A stretch of 64,000 bases of DNA from Cynocephalus volans (taxonomy: Eukaryota; Chordata; Mammalia; Dermoptera; Cynocephalidae), in contig NC_084468.1 in assembly GCF_027409185.1 (NCBI RefSeq), positions 140,838,001-140,902,000 on the forward strand. The letters run 5' to 3'. The translations under genes and the position numbers were made by a program. Position 1 is the stretch's first letter. Each line of letters starts with the position of its first letter. Positions 39,035 to 50,304 of this stretch are shown piece after piece. The notes beneath the pieces are model-generated. The model was given only the letters and a program-made list of their open reading frames with translations. It made no database searches and was not told the origin of the DNA.

Positions 39035-39235
39035 ACACACTCCTTTCCCAGGTGCTTCCCATATGTTATCTAGATAATAATTCTTCCATTTAAAAGAGAC
39101 CCGCAGACTCACAGGAGGTATGTGATTTGCTTCTGGACAGCAGCTGGTGTGTGGCAAGACAGAATCTAGGTTAGAATTCAGGTGCCTCTGACTCTTGCTC
39201 CCTCTGATATGTAACACCACCTGCACACAGACCTT
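39035..39235 (+). repeat. MIR SINE fragment within copy A of the ancient repeat
   Basis: CATATGTTATCTAGATAATA, CTCACAGGAGGTATGTGATT and GAATTCAGGTGCCTCTGACT are decayed MIR blocks in order. Confidence 0.6.
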
Positions 39236-39891
39236 TGCTTAGGAGAGTCTTGAAAGAGGAGTAGGAATTTTACAGGGGAACCAAGAAGAAAAGAGAATTG
39301 TAGGCAGGAGGTGAGTATGCAAGGCATTAAGGAATTAGAGAGGTTGGCAAGTCCTCATAGGCCCAGTTATTAGGAATGATTAGAGTAGAAGTTATGTGGG
39401 TGGAAAGTGCTGGGAGAGAAAATTAGATAGAGCTACCTGGGCCAGAACGTGTAGGGCTCTTAAATATTGTGCAAAGGGGCTTGTACTTTACAGAGTAAGT
39501 GTTAGAAAGCCACTGAAAACCTTTAAGCTTTGGAATTACATGATCAGATTTGCTTTTTAGAAAGATGTCTCTATGCAAAGGTCCTGGCAGATTCTAACAA
39601 GAGGAAAGCCAGCCAAGGGCAAGGGCCAGGCAGGAGGTGGAGACTGCACTTTGGCTGGAGGCACCTCATAGGATAAAAAAAGTCTTTCCCTTTGCCTGTA
39701 TTCTCTACAGAATTTATGGTCCTTTCAACATGAAAGAATGTAATATCTTTTCATTAGAGTCATAAAAACCATCATGTAAACATGTTCTTTTTAAAAATGT
39801 TGAAAAGGAGCCACCTTTGGAAAATGGTGCTCAGGGAAGCAATGGTTCCCTCTGCTACTTCCAGACATGCTTCTCCTTAGGAGGCATTGAT

Positions 39892-39908
39892 GGGGGGGGG
39901 GGGGGGGG
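39892..39908. repeat. G17 homopolymer
   Basis: Seventeen consecutive G on the plus strand. Length is prone to sequencing error. Confidence 0.85.
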
Positions 39909-40109
39909 TGGAGACAGGAAATAAGGTTCAGGGGAAAGAGTGCTTGAACTAGGTCAATAAAAGTACGGGTGGTGGTGGGGAGGATTGGCTATGCAATTTA
40001 ACATAATTTGATAACTGATTAAACTCAGACACCGAAAGTGAGTCAAAGATGACTTCTTGTTTTGTCTGAGCAACTGGGTGGATGGTGGTGTTTTTCTCCA
40101 AGATACGAA

Positions 40110-40148
40110 GTCTACGGCCATACCACCCTGAACGCGCCCGATCTCGTC
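40110..40148 (+). pseudogene. 5S rRNA 5' fragment, 3'-truncated and tailless
   Basis: The 39 bases from GTCTACGGCC to CTCGTC match positions 1-39 of mammalian 5S rRNA exactly by recall. The match then stops and there is no A tail. The flanks GATACGAA (left, ending 40109) and GATACGGAA (right, 40152-40160) look like a slightly decayed TSD. The surrounding ancient repeat aligns across the insertion with its sister copy at 49.7 kb, which supports a clean insertion. It lacks most of the internal pol III control region, so it is not a 5S gene. Confidence 0.82.
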
Positions 40149-40222
40149 CACGATACGGAAATATTTGGAAGGAAGATTTTGGAGGAATGATGCTGTGTTT
40201 AAATTTGAACATGTTGATTTTG

Positions 40223-40863
40223 CATTTGAATGTCAAAATCATTTCACCACCATTTGTTGAAAAGAATGTCCTTTCTCCATTGTACCTTCATCAAAAAATC
40301 ACTTGACCCGGGTTCGGATCCTATATCGGGTTCGGATCCTATATAGGAATGGCCAGTGCACTCACTGCCTGAGTACCGGTCACGAAAAAGACAAAAAAAA
40401 AAAAAAAAATCACTTGACTATATTTTTGTGAGTCTGTTTCTGGACTTTCTATTCTGTTCCACTGGTCTATGTGTCTGTCCTTTTGCTAATACCACACCGT
40501 CATGATGAATGTAGTTTTATATTATGTCTTAAAAATAGGGTAATGTGAGTCCTTCAGCTTTGAAGAATGTCAACTTTGTTCTGTTTTATCAGAAGTGTTT
40601 TGCCTTTCCATGTGAATTTTTGAATCAGCTTGTAAATATCTACAAAAAAGCTGGCTGGAATTTTGATTGGGATTGCATTGATTTGATAAATCAAATTTGG
40701 GAAAATTGACGTAATATTGAATCTTCCAATTCACGAACATGGTCTATCTCTTCATTTACTTAGACAATTTTTATTTCTAGTATCAGGGGTTTGCAGCCTT
40801 CTGAATATAGATCTTGTACATATATTGTTAGATTTCTCTCTAAGTTCTTCATTTGTTTTAGTT
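40223..40863 (-). mobile_element. Older L1 ORF2 internal fragment inserted in an ancient repeat
   Basis: The plus strand reads as antisense L1 ORF2. Phrases such as TTCTATTCTGTTCCACTGGT and GGGATTGCATTGATTTG, and CAATTCACGAACATGG, are diagnostic. It corresponds to the part of ORF2 just after the RT core. The fragment lies between near-identical 16-mers (40207-40222 and 40864-40879, one mismatch), yet it carries no L1 3' end and no poly(A). A CYN SINE later inserted into it at 40308-40403. Confidence 0.85.
40308..40403 (+). mobile_element. CYN-type SINE, 5'-truncated and rearranged
   Basis: The sequence contains the SINE block CGGGTTCGGATCCTATAT twice in tandem, then GGAATGGCCAGTG, CCGGTCACG and an A tail. 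The left half is missing. A 15 bp TSD, AAAAAATCACTTGAC, lies at 40293-40307 and 40404-40418. It is nested inside the older L1 fragment. Confidence 0.9.
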
Positions 40864-41089
40864 GGACATGTTGATTTTGAGGTGTCTGTGTACATCTATG
40901 TGCAGATGCCCTGTAAGAAAAAAGATATGAAAGACTGGAGGTCTAGTGTGTCATCTAGGCTGGAATTCAGATGTAGGATAGTCACATTTCTTATGGACAG
41001 AAAATAGGGGAGAAGAAAATAGTGCTGAGGATTAAGAGTGGTTAATTACCAACATATAGTTAATTATGGCACTTGATGCTCTAAGTTTA

Positions 41090-41272
41090 TTTATTTATTT
41101 ATTTTTTATTTTTTCAAAAGATGACCGGTAAGGGGATCTCAACCCTTGACTTGGTGTTGTCAGCACCATGCTCACCCAGTGAGCAAACCGGCCACCCCTA
41201 CATGGGATCCGAACCTGTGGCCTTGGTGTTATCAGCACCACACTCTCCCGAGTGAGCCACAGGCCTGCCCCA
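41090..41272 (-). mobile_element. CYN-type SINE, dimer
   Basis: On the minus strand it reads as two tRNA-Ile-like units (GGGCAGGCCTGTGGCTCACT..., then GGCCGGTTTGCTCACTGGGT...), followed by CCGGTCATC and an A-rich tail. The 15 bp TSD GATGCTCTAAGTTTA lies at 41075-41089 and 41273-41287. Confidence 0.93.
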
Positions 41273-41349
41273 GATGCTCTAAGTTTAATAAATATCTCAA
41301 GGAAGACCTGCGAACCTCCATGATGAGGGTTTAATACATACATTTTGGC

Positions 41350-41525
41350 ACCAGAGTGTGTGTTTAGATCCTGGCTCTGAGACCTTGCTAAATCTCTAAC
41401 TGTAAAATGTGTACAGTTATAGTCTCCATCTCATAGAGTTATTGGAAGATTAAATAAGATAGTGAACCTGGAGGACACAGAACAGTGCTCTGCATGTAGT
41501 AAGCACTCAAAATCTGTTGGCTATT
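41350..41525 (+). repeat. MIR-like SINE fragment
   Basis: TTTAGATCCTGGCTCTGAGA, CATAGAGTTATTGGAAGATT and GCATGTAGTAAGCACTCAA fit the MIR 5' part reading into its 3' end. Confidence 0.68.
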
Positions 41526-42217
41526 TTTTTTAGTTGCATTAATGGCTTGCTGGGTGCTTATTGTGGGAATGCCTTGGAAAAAAGTATGGTTTTTAAGATC
41601 AGGGCATTTTCTGATAATGACTATTGATTTTCACAAGAAAAATTGGGATTAACTGTAAAAAATTTTTCTCACACAAGATATGCCCAGGTCTGGGTACACC
41701 TTTCCAAAGATAAACAACATGTAAGAAAGATTATGTAACATCTAGAATTCCCTGCTAAAAATGGTTTTCATTTAGAAACCACACCTGCTTGTAGTTTTTG
41801 ATATGTGTTTCAAACATCTCCCAAATGAAGTATGGGACTTGTGACTGGATATCACTATGGACTCATAATTTCTTTCTGGAGGGAAGCAAGAAGACTGGTT
41901 GGAATTCATATCCTTCCTCCCCATCCCTCCTCACCCCAGTGGTTGCCTGGACTTGCTCACAGATGTTATCCCCATGGTCCCCATGGTCCCCATGGTATAG
42001 TCTCTCTCCATCTTTGCATGACCTGACCCTACCCTTGGACCTAGAGTTCTTCAAAAGAACCCCACTTTTGGACAAGCACAGAAATTATTCAGTGACAACT
42101 GGATGGTCCAGACATTGCTTGGCACTTTGATGGGGGGAAGGGAAAATTGACACCCTTCCAGAAACTTTTTATTTTCTCCAATCCCTATCTCACTGTGTTT
42201 AAAACAAGAGTCAAAAA

Positions 42218-42322
42218 CTGGCTGGTTAGCTCAGCTGGTTAGAGTGAGCTGTTATAACACCAAAGTCAAGAGCTGGGATCTCCATACTGGCCAGCCACAA
42301 GGAAAAAAAAAAAAAAAAAAAA
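42218..42322 (+). mobile_element. CYN-type SINE, monomer
   Basis: CTGGCTGGTTAGCTCAGCTG through CATACTGGCCAGCC is one tRNA-Ile-like unit with a long A tail. A weak short direct repeat (AGTCAAA) is present on both sides. Confidence 0.88.
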
Positions 42323-44164
42323 AAGTCAAAGCAATGTCTTGCCCCCAAAGGGGACCACTCTAATTTTGGCAGGTGCTAGGATAGAGGCCCATAACTATTT
42401 TTTGCTTCTGACATAGTAACATAGATTATAGATGCTCTAAGCAGGTGAATGAGAATTATGCTGTACTACTTTGAGATCTCTTACAGCTCTTACAGTATAT
42501 TGTCAGTAGAAAGCCAATTGGTCTGGGACACAATGCCATTGCTGCTGCTACTATTCCTTCTGGAAATTATGCAGTGCTTTTGTATTCACAAGTTTCTAGT
42601 TTTCAAAGCGTGCCTTGCAAGTGTAACTTGGGTCCAGGGTCTCCTAAATGCCTAGGTGCTTGCCATAGCTAAAAAGTCTGAAACAGGAAATGAATCACTC
42701 ATAACCCTTTGTTCTGAGTTTCTGTTGTTGTAGAAGGTGACAGGAAGTCTTGAACTAAGAAATACTAGACTGTCCTCAAATATACAGGCTGAAACTGAAA
42801 TACAAACTGAGATGAACTTGTCTCATTTTAATGCTAAAATCTCTTCCCAAGGAGGAAAGGAGACATCCACAACCTACCTGTCCCTTTTTTATGGCATGAG
42901 TCAACTATGATGGGTAAGTCTCAATTTGTCACCTACAGGCTGTAACCTGTACTAGCCGAGGACTCAAGGTTTATCCCGTGTAACAACTTCCTGAGGTCTC
43001 GCTGTTGCCCAAAGGTCACAGTTCCTCCCAAGCCCAAATGTAAACTTGTGTTGAGAACTGAGAAATGAACTATGTCCCATAGTTGGCCAATTCAGATTGA
43101 ACAAGCATGTATCCTTCATTGACATGAGAGGACCTCAATGAGAACTTAGGTGGAAAGTTAGGTGGGAACTTTGGGGAGACACTGCTTTGGGAGCAATCTT
43201 CAGTGTTCTCCTTACTTGCAAGTAAGACAGCTTTTTCCTCCTTACCCCGGTCTTGGTGGTTTTGCACTATGAGAGATGGACCTCATAGTATGGTAACAAA
43301 AAAGTTTTTAAAATCACCATAAAGCGAAATGGGTGGAAGAAATGCTTCAGGTAATTTTGCACAGATTCCACTAGGTTACTCAGATTGTAACACTGCAGCT
43401 AACCTTGGGTGAGTGATTTGAAAGGCTTCTGAAGTATTATTCTTTGGCCCATGGTGTGCCAGGGTATGGCACGGATTGATCTGGTTTTTAAATCTTTTAA
43501 AACCTGAGAACTACAAATGTCACAAACATACCACTGTGAATGTGAGCTTTGAACATCGTTAAATTGGGTCTCTCTAATTCATTTGGTTTTATTATATATT
43601 TTTTTAGATTTAATATTTTGAATGCTATGTGTACATTTGTGCATATTATTTGGAATCAATAATTTTGACATTTTACATAAAAGTGAGACAACACACAAAT
43701 TAATAGATAGTAACTATCTCTTGTTTTATGAAATGGACATAAGCCTGGCAATAGATGAAATATTTATGAGTAAAATTTAGTTTTTCATTCATTCAATAAA
43801 GGCAGAAATGCTTTCAAACTCCAGGTTTGAGAAATCTGATGCACAGCTCCTATTCTGTTTCTGAAAACTACCAGCTCTGTCTACCCATGCCAGCACTCAG
43901 CACTAGGAATCACTGATCCAAATGGAAAATTATTTACACTTGAGGCTCTGGATTATTTACAATAAATCAATTAAAGCTTATTTTAGTTCAAAATTCTGTA
44001 AAGTTAACTGATGGGTTGATATATTTTTAACCTAAAATCTTTCCTAGAAACTTGAAGGGCCGTATAAATACTCCATGACTAATTCAATTCCTTTTTGGGA
44101 GAAGGGAAAGATGAGAAAGAGTATGTAGTTTTGTTAATCCTGTTTTGAGTCATTGTCATATTAA

Positions 44165-44335
44165 TCTAGCAAGGAAGATATTACCGACCACATTTTACAA
44201 AGGTGGAAACTAATTGCTCAGGGAGGTTAAGTTCTTTACTCAAGGTCAGAGAGCTAATGTGCATGACAATGGGCTTTCAAATTCAGGGCTGTCTGATGTC
44301 AGGCTCCAAGATTTTTCCACTGTATCACTTATATA
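44165..44335 (+). repeat. MIR SINE fragment
   Basis: CATTTTACAAAGGTGGAAAC, CAGGGAGGTTAAGTTCTTTA and CTCAAGGTCAGAGAGCTAAT follow the MIR core. Confidence 0.78.
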
Positions 44336-45079
44336 TTTCACTACAACCTTGCAAAGTTTCATTTATTGACTCTACCAATAATACAGATTGTGGTTTTTCC
44401 CCCCCTGTAACAATGTAATAAAATTCTGTTACTCCAGTCACTTCTGCACAATTTCTTTTGTGTCAATAGACCCATCTGTGAGGCACCTGGCCAGGTTGGG
44501 GTGGGGTATGGTTGGTTTTTATTGGCCTATAACTTGGTTTAATTATCTCTGGATTCTTACAAACAAGCTATGATGAAACAGGATCATTCCTTGTAGGTGA
44601 GATAAGCATAAGGTGAAACTAATGTCTTACCAGCACTTGTCACTGGTAATATATATGTGATAAGTAAAATTTTAGTATAAGAAAAACAATGAAGATGGCC
44701 AGGACCAGTTGTGATATGCCTCTCAAGGGCCTGGACAGTTCTATTTTCTTCGGAGTCATGTCTCATGTCTTATCTTTACTTAGTCACTGTACCTCATCCA
44801 ATGTTCAGAGTTTCTTTTTGCCATTTACTGTGCTTTCCTCCTTTAGGTCTTTAACTTGACACATTTTGCTCTTTCATATTTAAGGTTTCCTCTTTCAATT
44901 CCCAAAAAGGCAAAATGCTTTTCTCCTTTGACTTCTCTCCTTTAAATTTTTGTGTTGCAACATAATGGACCGTCTGATCGTTAAAACTAAAATAAAAATA
45001 CAAAAAAGGCCTTATTTTCTAAACAGGCCCTCAATGCATGTTTCCCACGCCCTTGTTTGCCCTCCACTTCCTTTGCCTA

Positions 45080-45180
45080 ATTTAGATCTGTAAGCTCAAC
45101 ACATAGGCACTTTGTCTTTATTTATGTACATGTGGTGCCTAGCAATAGTCTTGAACTTAACAAATATTAAATAATCATGA
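45080..45180 (+). repeat. L2-like 3' end
   Basis: TCTGTAAGCTCAACACATAG, TTTGTCTTTATTTATGTAC and GTGCCTAGCAATAGTC, then AACAAATATTAAATAATCA. Confidence 0.6.
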
Positions 45181-46379
45181 CTTCAGAATTATTATTAGTA
45201 TTGGTATTTAAAAAAATCACAGTTGGTCAAGAATACTGTTTTGGCTCAGTTGACCTTGTCTGATTTTGACCCTGGTATGGTAGACAGCTGTACTGTAACA
45301 CACTTGCATTTACCCTTGAATACCACCTGGAGACCAGAGCTGGCAATAATTGTAGCTGATCTTCTTTAGAACACATTTACAAGTTCTGCACTGCATGCCA
45401 GTTCACTTGTGGATGTAATTTCAGTTGTGCATAATCACCTTAACATAACTGGAGAAACCCTGATATAATCTTATACAATGCTCCATTATGACAGAATTAT
45501 CTCACTAGGTTAACTTTGCATGTTTGAAATGGAAAGGTTTTTTCCCTTTGAATTACTAACTCGAGCATTCATGATATCTAGTGTGGGCTTAAAAAATCTA
45601 TGCATTAAGGACTTTTATTGAGTGTATAGTGGCATTTATATTGTTAGGTTTTAAAATGAAGTTCTTAATTTTGCCTATTTTCAGGCTTACAGAAAACCTT
45701 AATCTGTATATCTTACCTAAACTCCTTTACTGTTCCCTTTGAAATTGGCCCAGTGATTTTAGACCACAGTTCCATAGGGCAATTTATAAAAATAAATGCC
45801 AAACACTAGGCAACAACAGAAGGAATTGCTGGTGGATCAAAAGTTTAACAATGCATATTCCTTTAGAAATGTCAGCATCAGCTTTCTCACAAAAAAGAAA
45901 ATAAAGAAGGTTGTTCTCTCCCACTAGCCCAATATTTCAAATGCAAACAAATCAATGGAAAAAGTAGTTATGTCAGTGTGAGGAATACAAGTGTAACCAA
46001 AGAAAACAGTTTTGTTAGTTTGTATATTATTTAATTTACATATTTATTAATTTTATGTCCAGGGCAGAACCAAGGTAATGATATTGAAAAATCAGCAGAA
46101 AATAGTTTTCTTTGTCTAGAATCATTTCCAAAATACCTAAACATCTACATGACATTGACAGCAGTGTAGTTCTTACATGGCAGCGTCCTCAACTCTGAAA
46201 TTATGATGATTCTTATAAAGTCAAATTTAAGAGTCTGAACTTAATGGTGCTTTTGATACACTTCATCTAACTTGTTTCACGAGCTCTAGCCTATGAACAC
46301 AGTGTATCTCTCCTGGATGTTTGTAATTGTACTCCCCATCAAGGACTCTCTGGAATGCTATTTGCAGGTGAATACAGTA

Positions 46380-46776
46380 TTGAAGCTTGAATTGTGTCCC
46401 CTAAGTTTTATGTCTTGGAAACTTAGCCCCCACTGTGACTGTTAAGAGGGTGGGAAATCCTATTATGGTAATTGAAAGGTGGAGACCTGAAGAGGTGATT
46501 GGATTGTAGGACCATTCCATAGTGAATGGATTAAAAATGGTGGTCAAGGGCATGGTTCTGAGAGCTTTAAAAGAAGAGGAGAGTCTGTCTTTCTCTCTTT
46601 CAGCTCTCTCTGCTTCCATCATCTTGTAATGTGAGAACCTTGGGTCACTGTTGCCACCACCAGATGGACTTTGGACTTCTGGGCCTCAGAAACTGTAAGC
46701 AATAAATTTCATTTTCTTCATAAATTACCCAGTTCCAAGTATTTTGTTATAAGCGACACAAAACTGACTAATAGAG
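46380..46776 (+). mobile_element. Solo LTR, MaLR type
   Basis: GAATTGTGTCCCC near the left end, GGTGGAGACCTGAAGAGG, a CTCTCT-rich R-like region, GCAATAAATTTC, and AAACTGACTAATAGAG at the right end follow the MaLR LTR plan. Subfamily not assigned. Confidence 0.78.
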
Positions 46777-47089
46777 ATGCTCATTGAGAATGATACAGTG
46801 TCTGAACTACAGCCTTCCACTCTTCTGAGATTCTTACTGACTTGGCTACAGGAGTAAAAGTAATTGTAAAACAATGTTAGAAAAATGTTTCTGTGAGGGG
46901 GGAAGTGTGTGAGGAATGTCTTTAATAGAACTCAACCTCTCAGTTAGAAACCTTGCCTTCAGAGGGTTTTAACAACTGAAGAAAGTGGTAACCAGAAGAA
47001 GCTCTTGTTTTAGCAGAGTAGAGAGGCTTCCTGGATCCTTTCTATCACCCTCACCCTCCTCGTAGGATAGGTGAGTAAATCAAACCAGT

Positions 47090-47215
47090 GCCTGACTCAT
47101 GGGACAAGCTCCCATGAAGCAAGGGAAGGGACCATGTTTGTCTTATTCACCACTGGTATTCCAAGCATTGAGATTAATACCTAGTCCATAGTAAGTACAC
47201 AATAAATATTTATTG
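47090..47215 (+). repeat. L2-like 3' end
   Basis: AGGGAAGGGACCATGTTTGT, CTTATTCACCACTGGTATTC and ACACAATAAATATTTATTG. A truncated CYN SINE follows it. Confidence 0.7.
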
Positions 47216-47272
47216 GAGAGCACGGATCCCCACACCAGCCAGCCACCAAAAAAAAAAAAAAAAAAAAAAAAA
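47216..47272 (+). mobile_element. CYN-type SINE, 5'-truncated 3' end
   Basis: Only the last part of the SINE (CACGGATCCCCACACCAGCC) and its A tail of about 27 bases are present. It follows an L2-like 3' end directly. Confidence 0.8.
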
Positions 47273-48599
47273 GGAAAAAATTATTGACTGATTTAACAGT
47301 AGGAACTCTTGTTTTTTAAACAAAACTTGTTGGAGCAGGACTCAAAGGAATTTTATTCTATTTTTTTGGGCAGGCAGCTAGGATATTTTAAAGAAGATTA
47401 TTTTAACTCACTTTTAAAGATGACTCTAAACACTTAACCTACGTGACATGTTTATGGATGTATTAGATTTTACAGTTGGAAAGATAAAGCTTTTTAAAAT
47501 TACAAATAGAATGGTATTAAGGTCAGAACTTGAAATGTATTTCTGGACTTAAAACCCAGTGCTCTGTCTCTCTCCCTATCCCCTAATGATTTTCTAGATA
47601 ATATGATGGAAAAGAAACAGGACAAAAAAACTCTCATTTTTATACTTGGCTTTATGAGATAGCATAATAGATGGCTTATTTTGATTATGGTTTAGACTAA
47701 TTGGCAAATTGGCAGATCTGTGTCTTATTCTGTCTTCTGTGTGTACCTATCACACTGTTGGTGCTCTAATGTTCATAAGACAGCGATGAATGCCAAGTAT
47801 CAGATGTCCTAGATGTGAGCAGTGATAAGCATTATTGACATATGTAGATAAGGAGATTATAAATAGTGGGAAAATTAGCTTTAATTGAAGTTAAATGATA
47901 GCATAGAAGTTGACAGTGAGTTAGTCATTTTGTTGGTGGATAAGACATACTATTCTGCCTTACCTGAGGTCATGGGTGCAATTCAGTATCACAGTAGAGC
48001 ACTCAGAGAAAAAAGAGCTGGGTTTGCCACTGGAGTTTACAAGTCTGGCTGTGAGATCTGGCTGACAGGGCTTGCTGAGCTGTGCTCATGATTTGAAGGG
48101 CTGTCCTCTATCTTCTCCCTTCCCTATGGGGAAAGTAGAAGGAGTTCCATATACTCCAAGCATCTGGGTCCCTGGACCTTACTGCCCTGTCACTTCTAGG
48201 CCTCATCTTCCAAGGCTGGAAGTTGGCCTTAGGAATCACCAAAGGGTGGCTTTTGTGAGGGGTGTGATGTATTTTAGATGTGCAGGCTGGGTTGTCCTCA
48301 TGTGTGAGCCTTTTTTGTGGGATGGGATGGATCTGAGATGGGAAGAAAATGGGGTATGTGTTGTGTGCCAGCAGCCAGTACTCCCTGTAGCAGTACTCCT
48401 GCGGTTAATTTGTAGCTTTTAGAATTTATGATAGGGTATATGGGTCTACATTTGGTAGCTTGCTCCAGACCTTTCAAAAGTTAAAGGCAGGTCCGGAACT
48501 ATGGAAAGTCAAATAGCCTATTTTAGTGTCAGTTTCCTCATCTGCAAACAGGATGATAATAACTGTCCTACTAATCTCAAAGGTTGGGATGAGAATCAT

Positions 48600-48770
48600 C
48601 CTAAAAATAACTATCATTTGTTGGGCATATTCTATGGTTCAAGCACTATGTCAGGCACTTTGCATACATTCTATTGGATCCTCATAAATCTTTAGGGGAT
48701 GCAATTTTGATTCTTTTTTTATAGAACAGAAAACAGGCTCAGAGAGGTTATGTTTCCCCTTCCAGCTTCC
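48600..48770 (+). repeat. MIR SINE fragment
   Basis: CATTTGTTGGGCATATTCTA, AAGCACTATGTCAGGCACTT and ACAGGCTCAGAGAGGTTATG. Confidence 0.8.
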
Positions 48771-48849
48771 TCCCGCCCACCAGGGACACAATCAAGATAA
48801 TGTATGTAACAATCTCATATATAACAAGGTAATATGATAATTACTAATT

Positions 48850-49830
48850 CATTTATCCATTCAATACATATGTGTTGACTGCCCATTATGTGTTGAGGAT
48901 AGAGCAGTGAACAGCAGAAAGAAAAGTCATTGGCTTCAGAAGCTTTACATTACAATGCAGGAGACAAACAATAAAATAAATAAGTACAATATACACTGTT
49001 AGATGGTGGTAAATTAAGCAAGGAAGAAAATTAGGATATGTGGAGTTATGGGCCAGGTGACATTTGAATAAAGATATGATGGAGGTCTGGTTTTTGGTTG
49101 TTGTAAATGTATTTTTCTCTTTCTGCTTTTTTCTGGGTGAGTGCGGGTGAAATTGGGAGAAGGGGAGAGATACTCCAGGCAGTAGGAGGAACAGCAGATG
49201 GACATGCCATGAGACTGGAATTTGCTGTTTCAGAAACAGCATGGAGGCTAATGTGCCTGGGAAAATGAGTAGGGAACAGATGAGGTCAGAAAGATAAAGG
49301 GGGGCAGCAGGGAGGGGGAGGAGACAGGTCCATAGGACCTTCAGGACATGGTAAGGACTTTGGCTTTTATCTTGAGTGACATGGGGAGTTCAGCAGAGGA
49401 GTGTCTTGAGCAGGAGAGAAAAGAATCACTCTGGCAGCTATGTTGAAAATGGACTGTTGGAGACAAGGGCAGAAAGAGGGAGACTGTAGGTGGTTATTCC
49501 AAAGTGGGGGCAAAAGATGATGCTAGCTCGGACCATGGTCATGGCAGTAGAGGTGGTAGATAAAGGTTAGAATCCAGATATGGTACTTAGAAGGTTGAGC
49601 TGACAAGTTTTACTGACTCTTGTTAGTGTAAGAGAAAGAGTCAAGGAAGACTCTAAGATTTTTCACCTGGGAAATGAAAATAGTGTAGATGGCATTAACT
49701 GAGTTGGAAAAGGCTGTGTGTGGATGGAGCATGTTTGGGGCAGGAGATCTGGAGCTGTTTTTGCACATGTCACTTCTGAGATGACTATTAGACACCAGGT
49801 GGAGATGTCAGGTAATTTTTTTCACTTTAT
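48850..49830 (+). repeat. Ancient dispersed repeat, copy B
   Basis: Phrases include GTGACATTTGAATAAAG, GGACTTTGGCTTTTATCTTG, CACTCTGGCAGCTATG, GTCAAGGAAGACTCTAAG and AGACACCAGGTGGAGATGTC. Uninterrupted here, it serves as a map for the insertions in copy A. Not coding. Confidence 0.6.
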
Positions 49831-50235
49831 TGGGTTTGAGTAATTTTATTCTCCTCTCTCTCTTTCCAGGGCTGTAATGGCACTTATTGACATTCTTTTT
49901 CTTTCAAGGTGGTGGTCTATGTCCTAGAGAATTGATGTTGGGATTCAATTAAGAGGTGAAAGAGAAATATAGGGATGTAGTTTCAGCAAGAGTAATATAG
50001 AAGGGTGTATAGATAGAATTTTTAAGTCAGATTCTGTTTTATAAGATTGCGCAGGGACTGTCACTTCTCTAGGTAGCCTCACAATCTGTTTAGTGCCACA
50101 TAGGTGACTTGACCCCAAAATGTTAGCTGACAACCTATGCCAAGTGTTTAAAATAAACTAGATGTTGAAAAGCATGTTATAAAATCCGAGTTTAATATAA
50201 ATTACAAATATAATATAAATATAAAGCTCATAAAC

Positions 50236-50249
50236 AAAAATAACAATCA
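50236..50249. repeat. Target-site duplication, left, of the tRNA-Gly half
   Basis: AAAAATAACAATCA, exactly repeated at 50291-50304. Confidence 0.88.
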
Positions 50250-50290
50250 GGGCGGCGTTGGTGGTATAGTGGTGAGCATAGCTGCCTTCC
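50250..50290 (+). pseudogene. Retro-inserted 5' half of tRNA-Gly(TCC), tailless
   Basis: Bases 50255-50290 match positions 1-36 of tRNA-Gly(TCC), from GCGTTGGTGG to the anticodon TCC, and then stop. Five extra bases (GGGCG) precede the match. An exact 14 bp direct repeat, AAAAATAACAATCA, flanks the insert (50236-50249 and 50291-50304). There is no distinct poly(A) tail and no tRNA 3' half, so it cannot be a tRNA gene. The break at the anticodon loop resembles a 5' tRNA half. The class fits the described tailless retropseudogenes. Confidence 0.9.
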
Positions 50291-50304
50291 AAAAATAACA
50301 ATCA
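50291..50304. repeat. Target-site duplication, right, of the tRNA-Gly half
   Basis: Exact second copy of the 14 bases at 50236-50249. The first A could also be tRNA position 37. Confidence 0.88.

Larger units (their letters stand above)
39240..41000 (+). repeat. Ancient dispersed repeat, copy A, right part with nested insertions
   Basis: GGGCTCTTAAATATTG, AAGCCACTGAAAACCTTTAAG, GAATTACATGATCAGATTTG and TGAGTCAAAGATGACTTC match copy B (49.3-49.8 kb). Nested inside are a G17 run (39892-39908), the 5S fragment (40110-40148) and an L1 fragment (40223-40863) with a CYN SINE inside it. After the L1 fragment the repeat resumes with GAGGTGTCTGTGTACATCTA. Confidence 0.65.
42323..46379. other. Intergenic, one MIR and one L2 fragment
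   Basis: Unique-looking sequence apart from the MIR at 44.2 kb and the L2 end at 45.1 kb. About 45.2-45.5 kb is less AT-rich and repeat-free. Confidence 0.45.

Noticed and set aside
40110-40148. Functional 5S rRNA gene
   Set aside because: Only the first third of the RNA is present, and most of the internal control region is missing.
42449-42655. 68-codon frame with a hydrophobic stretch
   Set aside because: Hydrophobicity follows T-rich DNA, and there is no supporting homology.
50255-50290. Functional tRNA-Gly gene
   Set aside because: The T arm, acceptor 3' strand and B box are absent.
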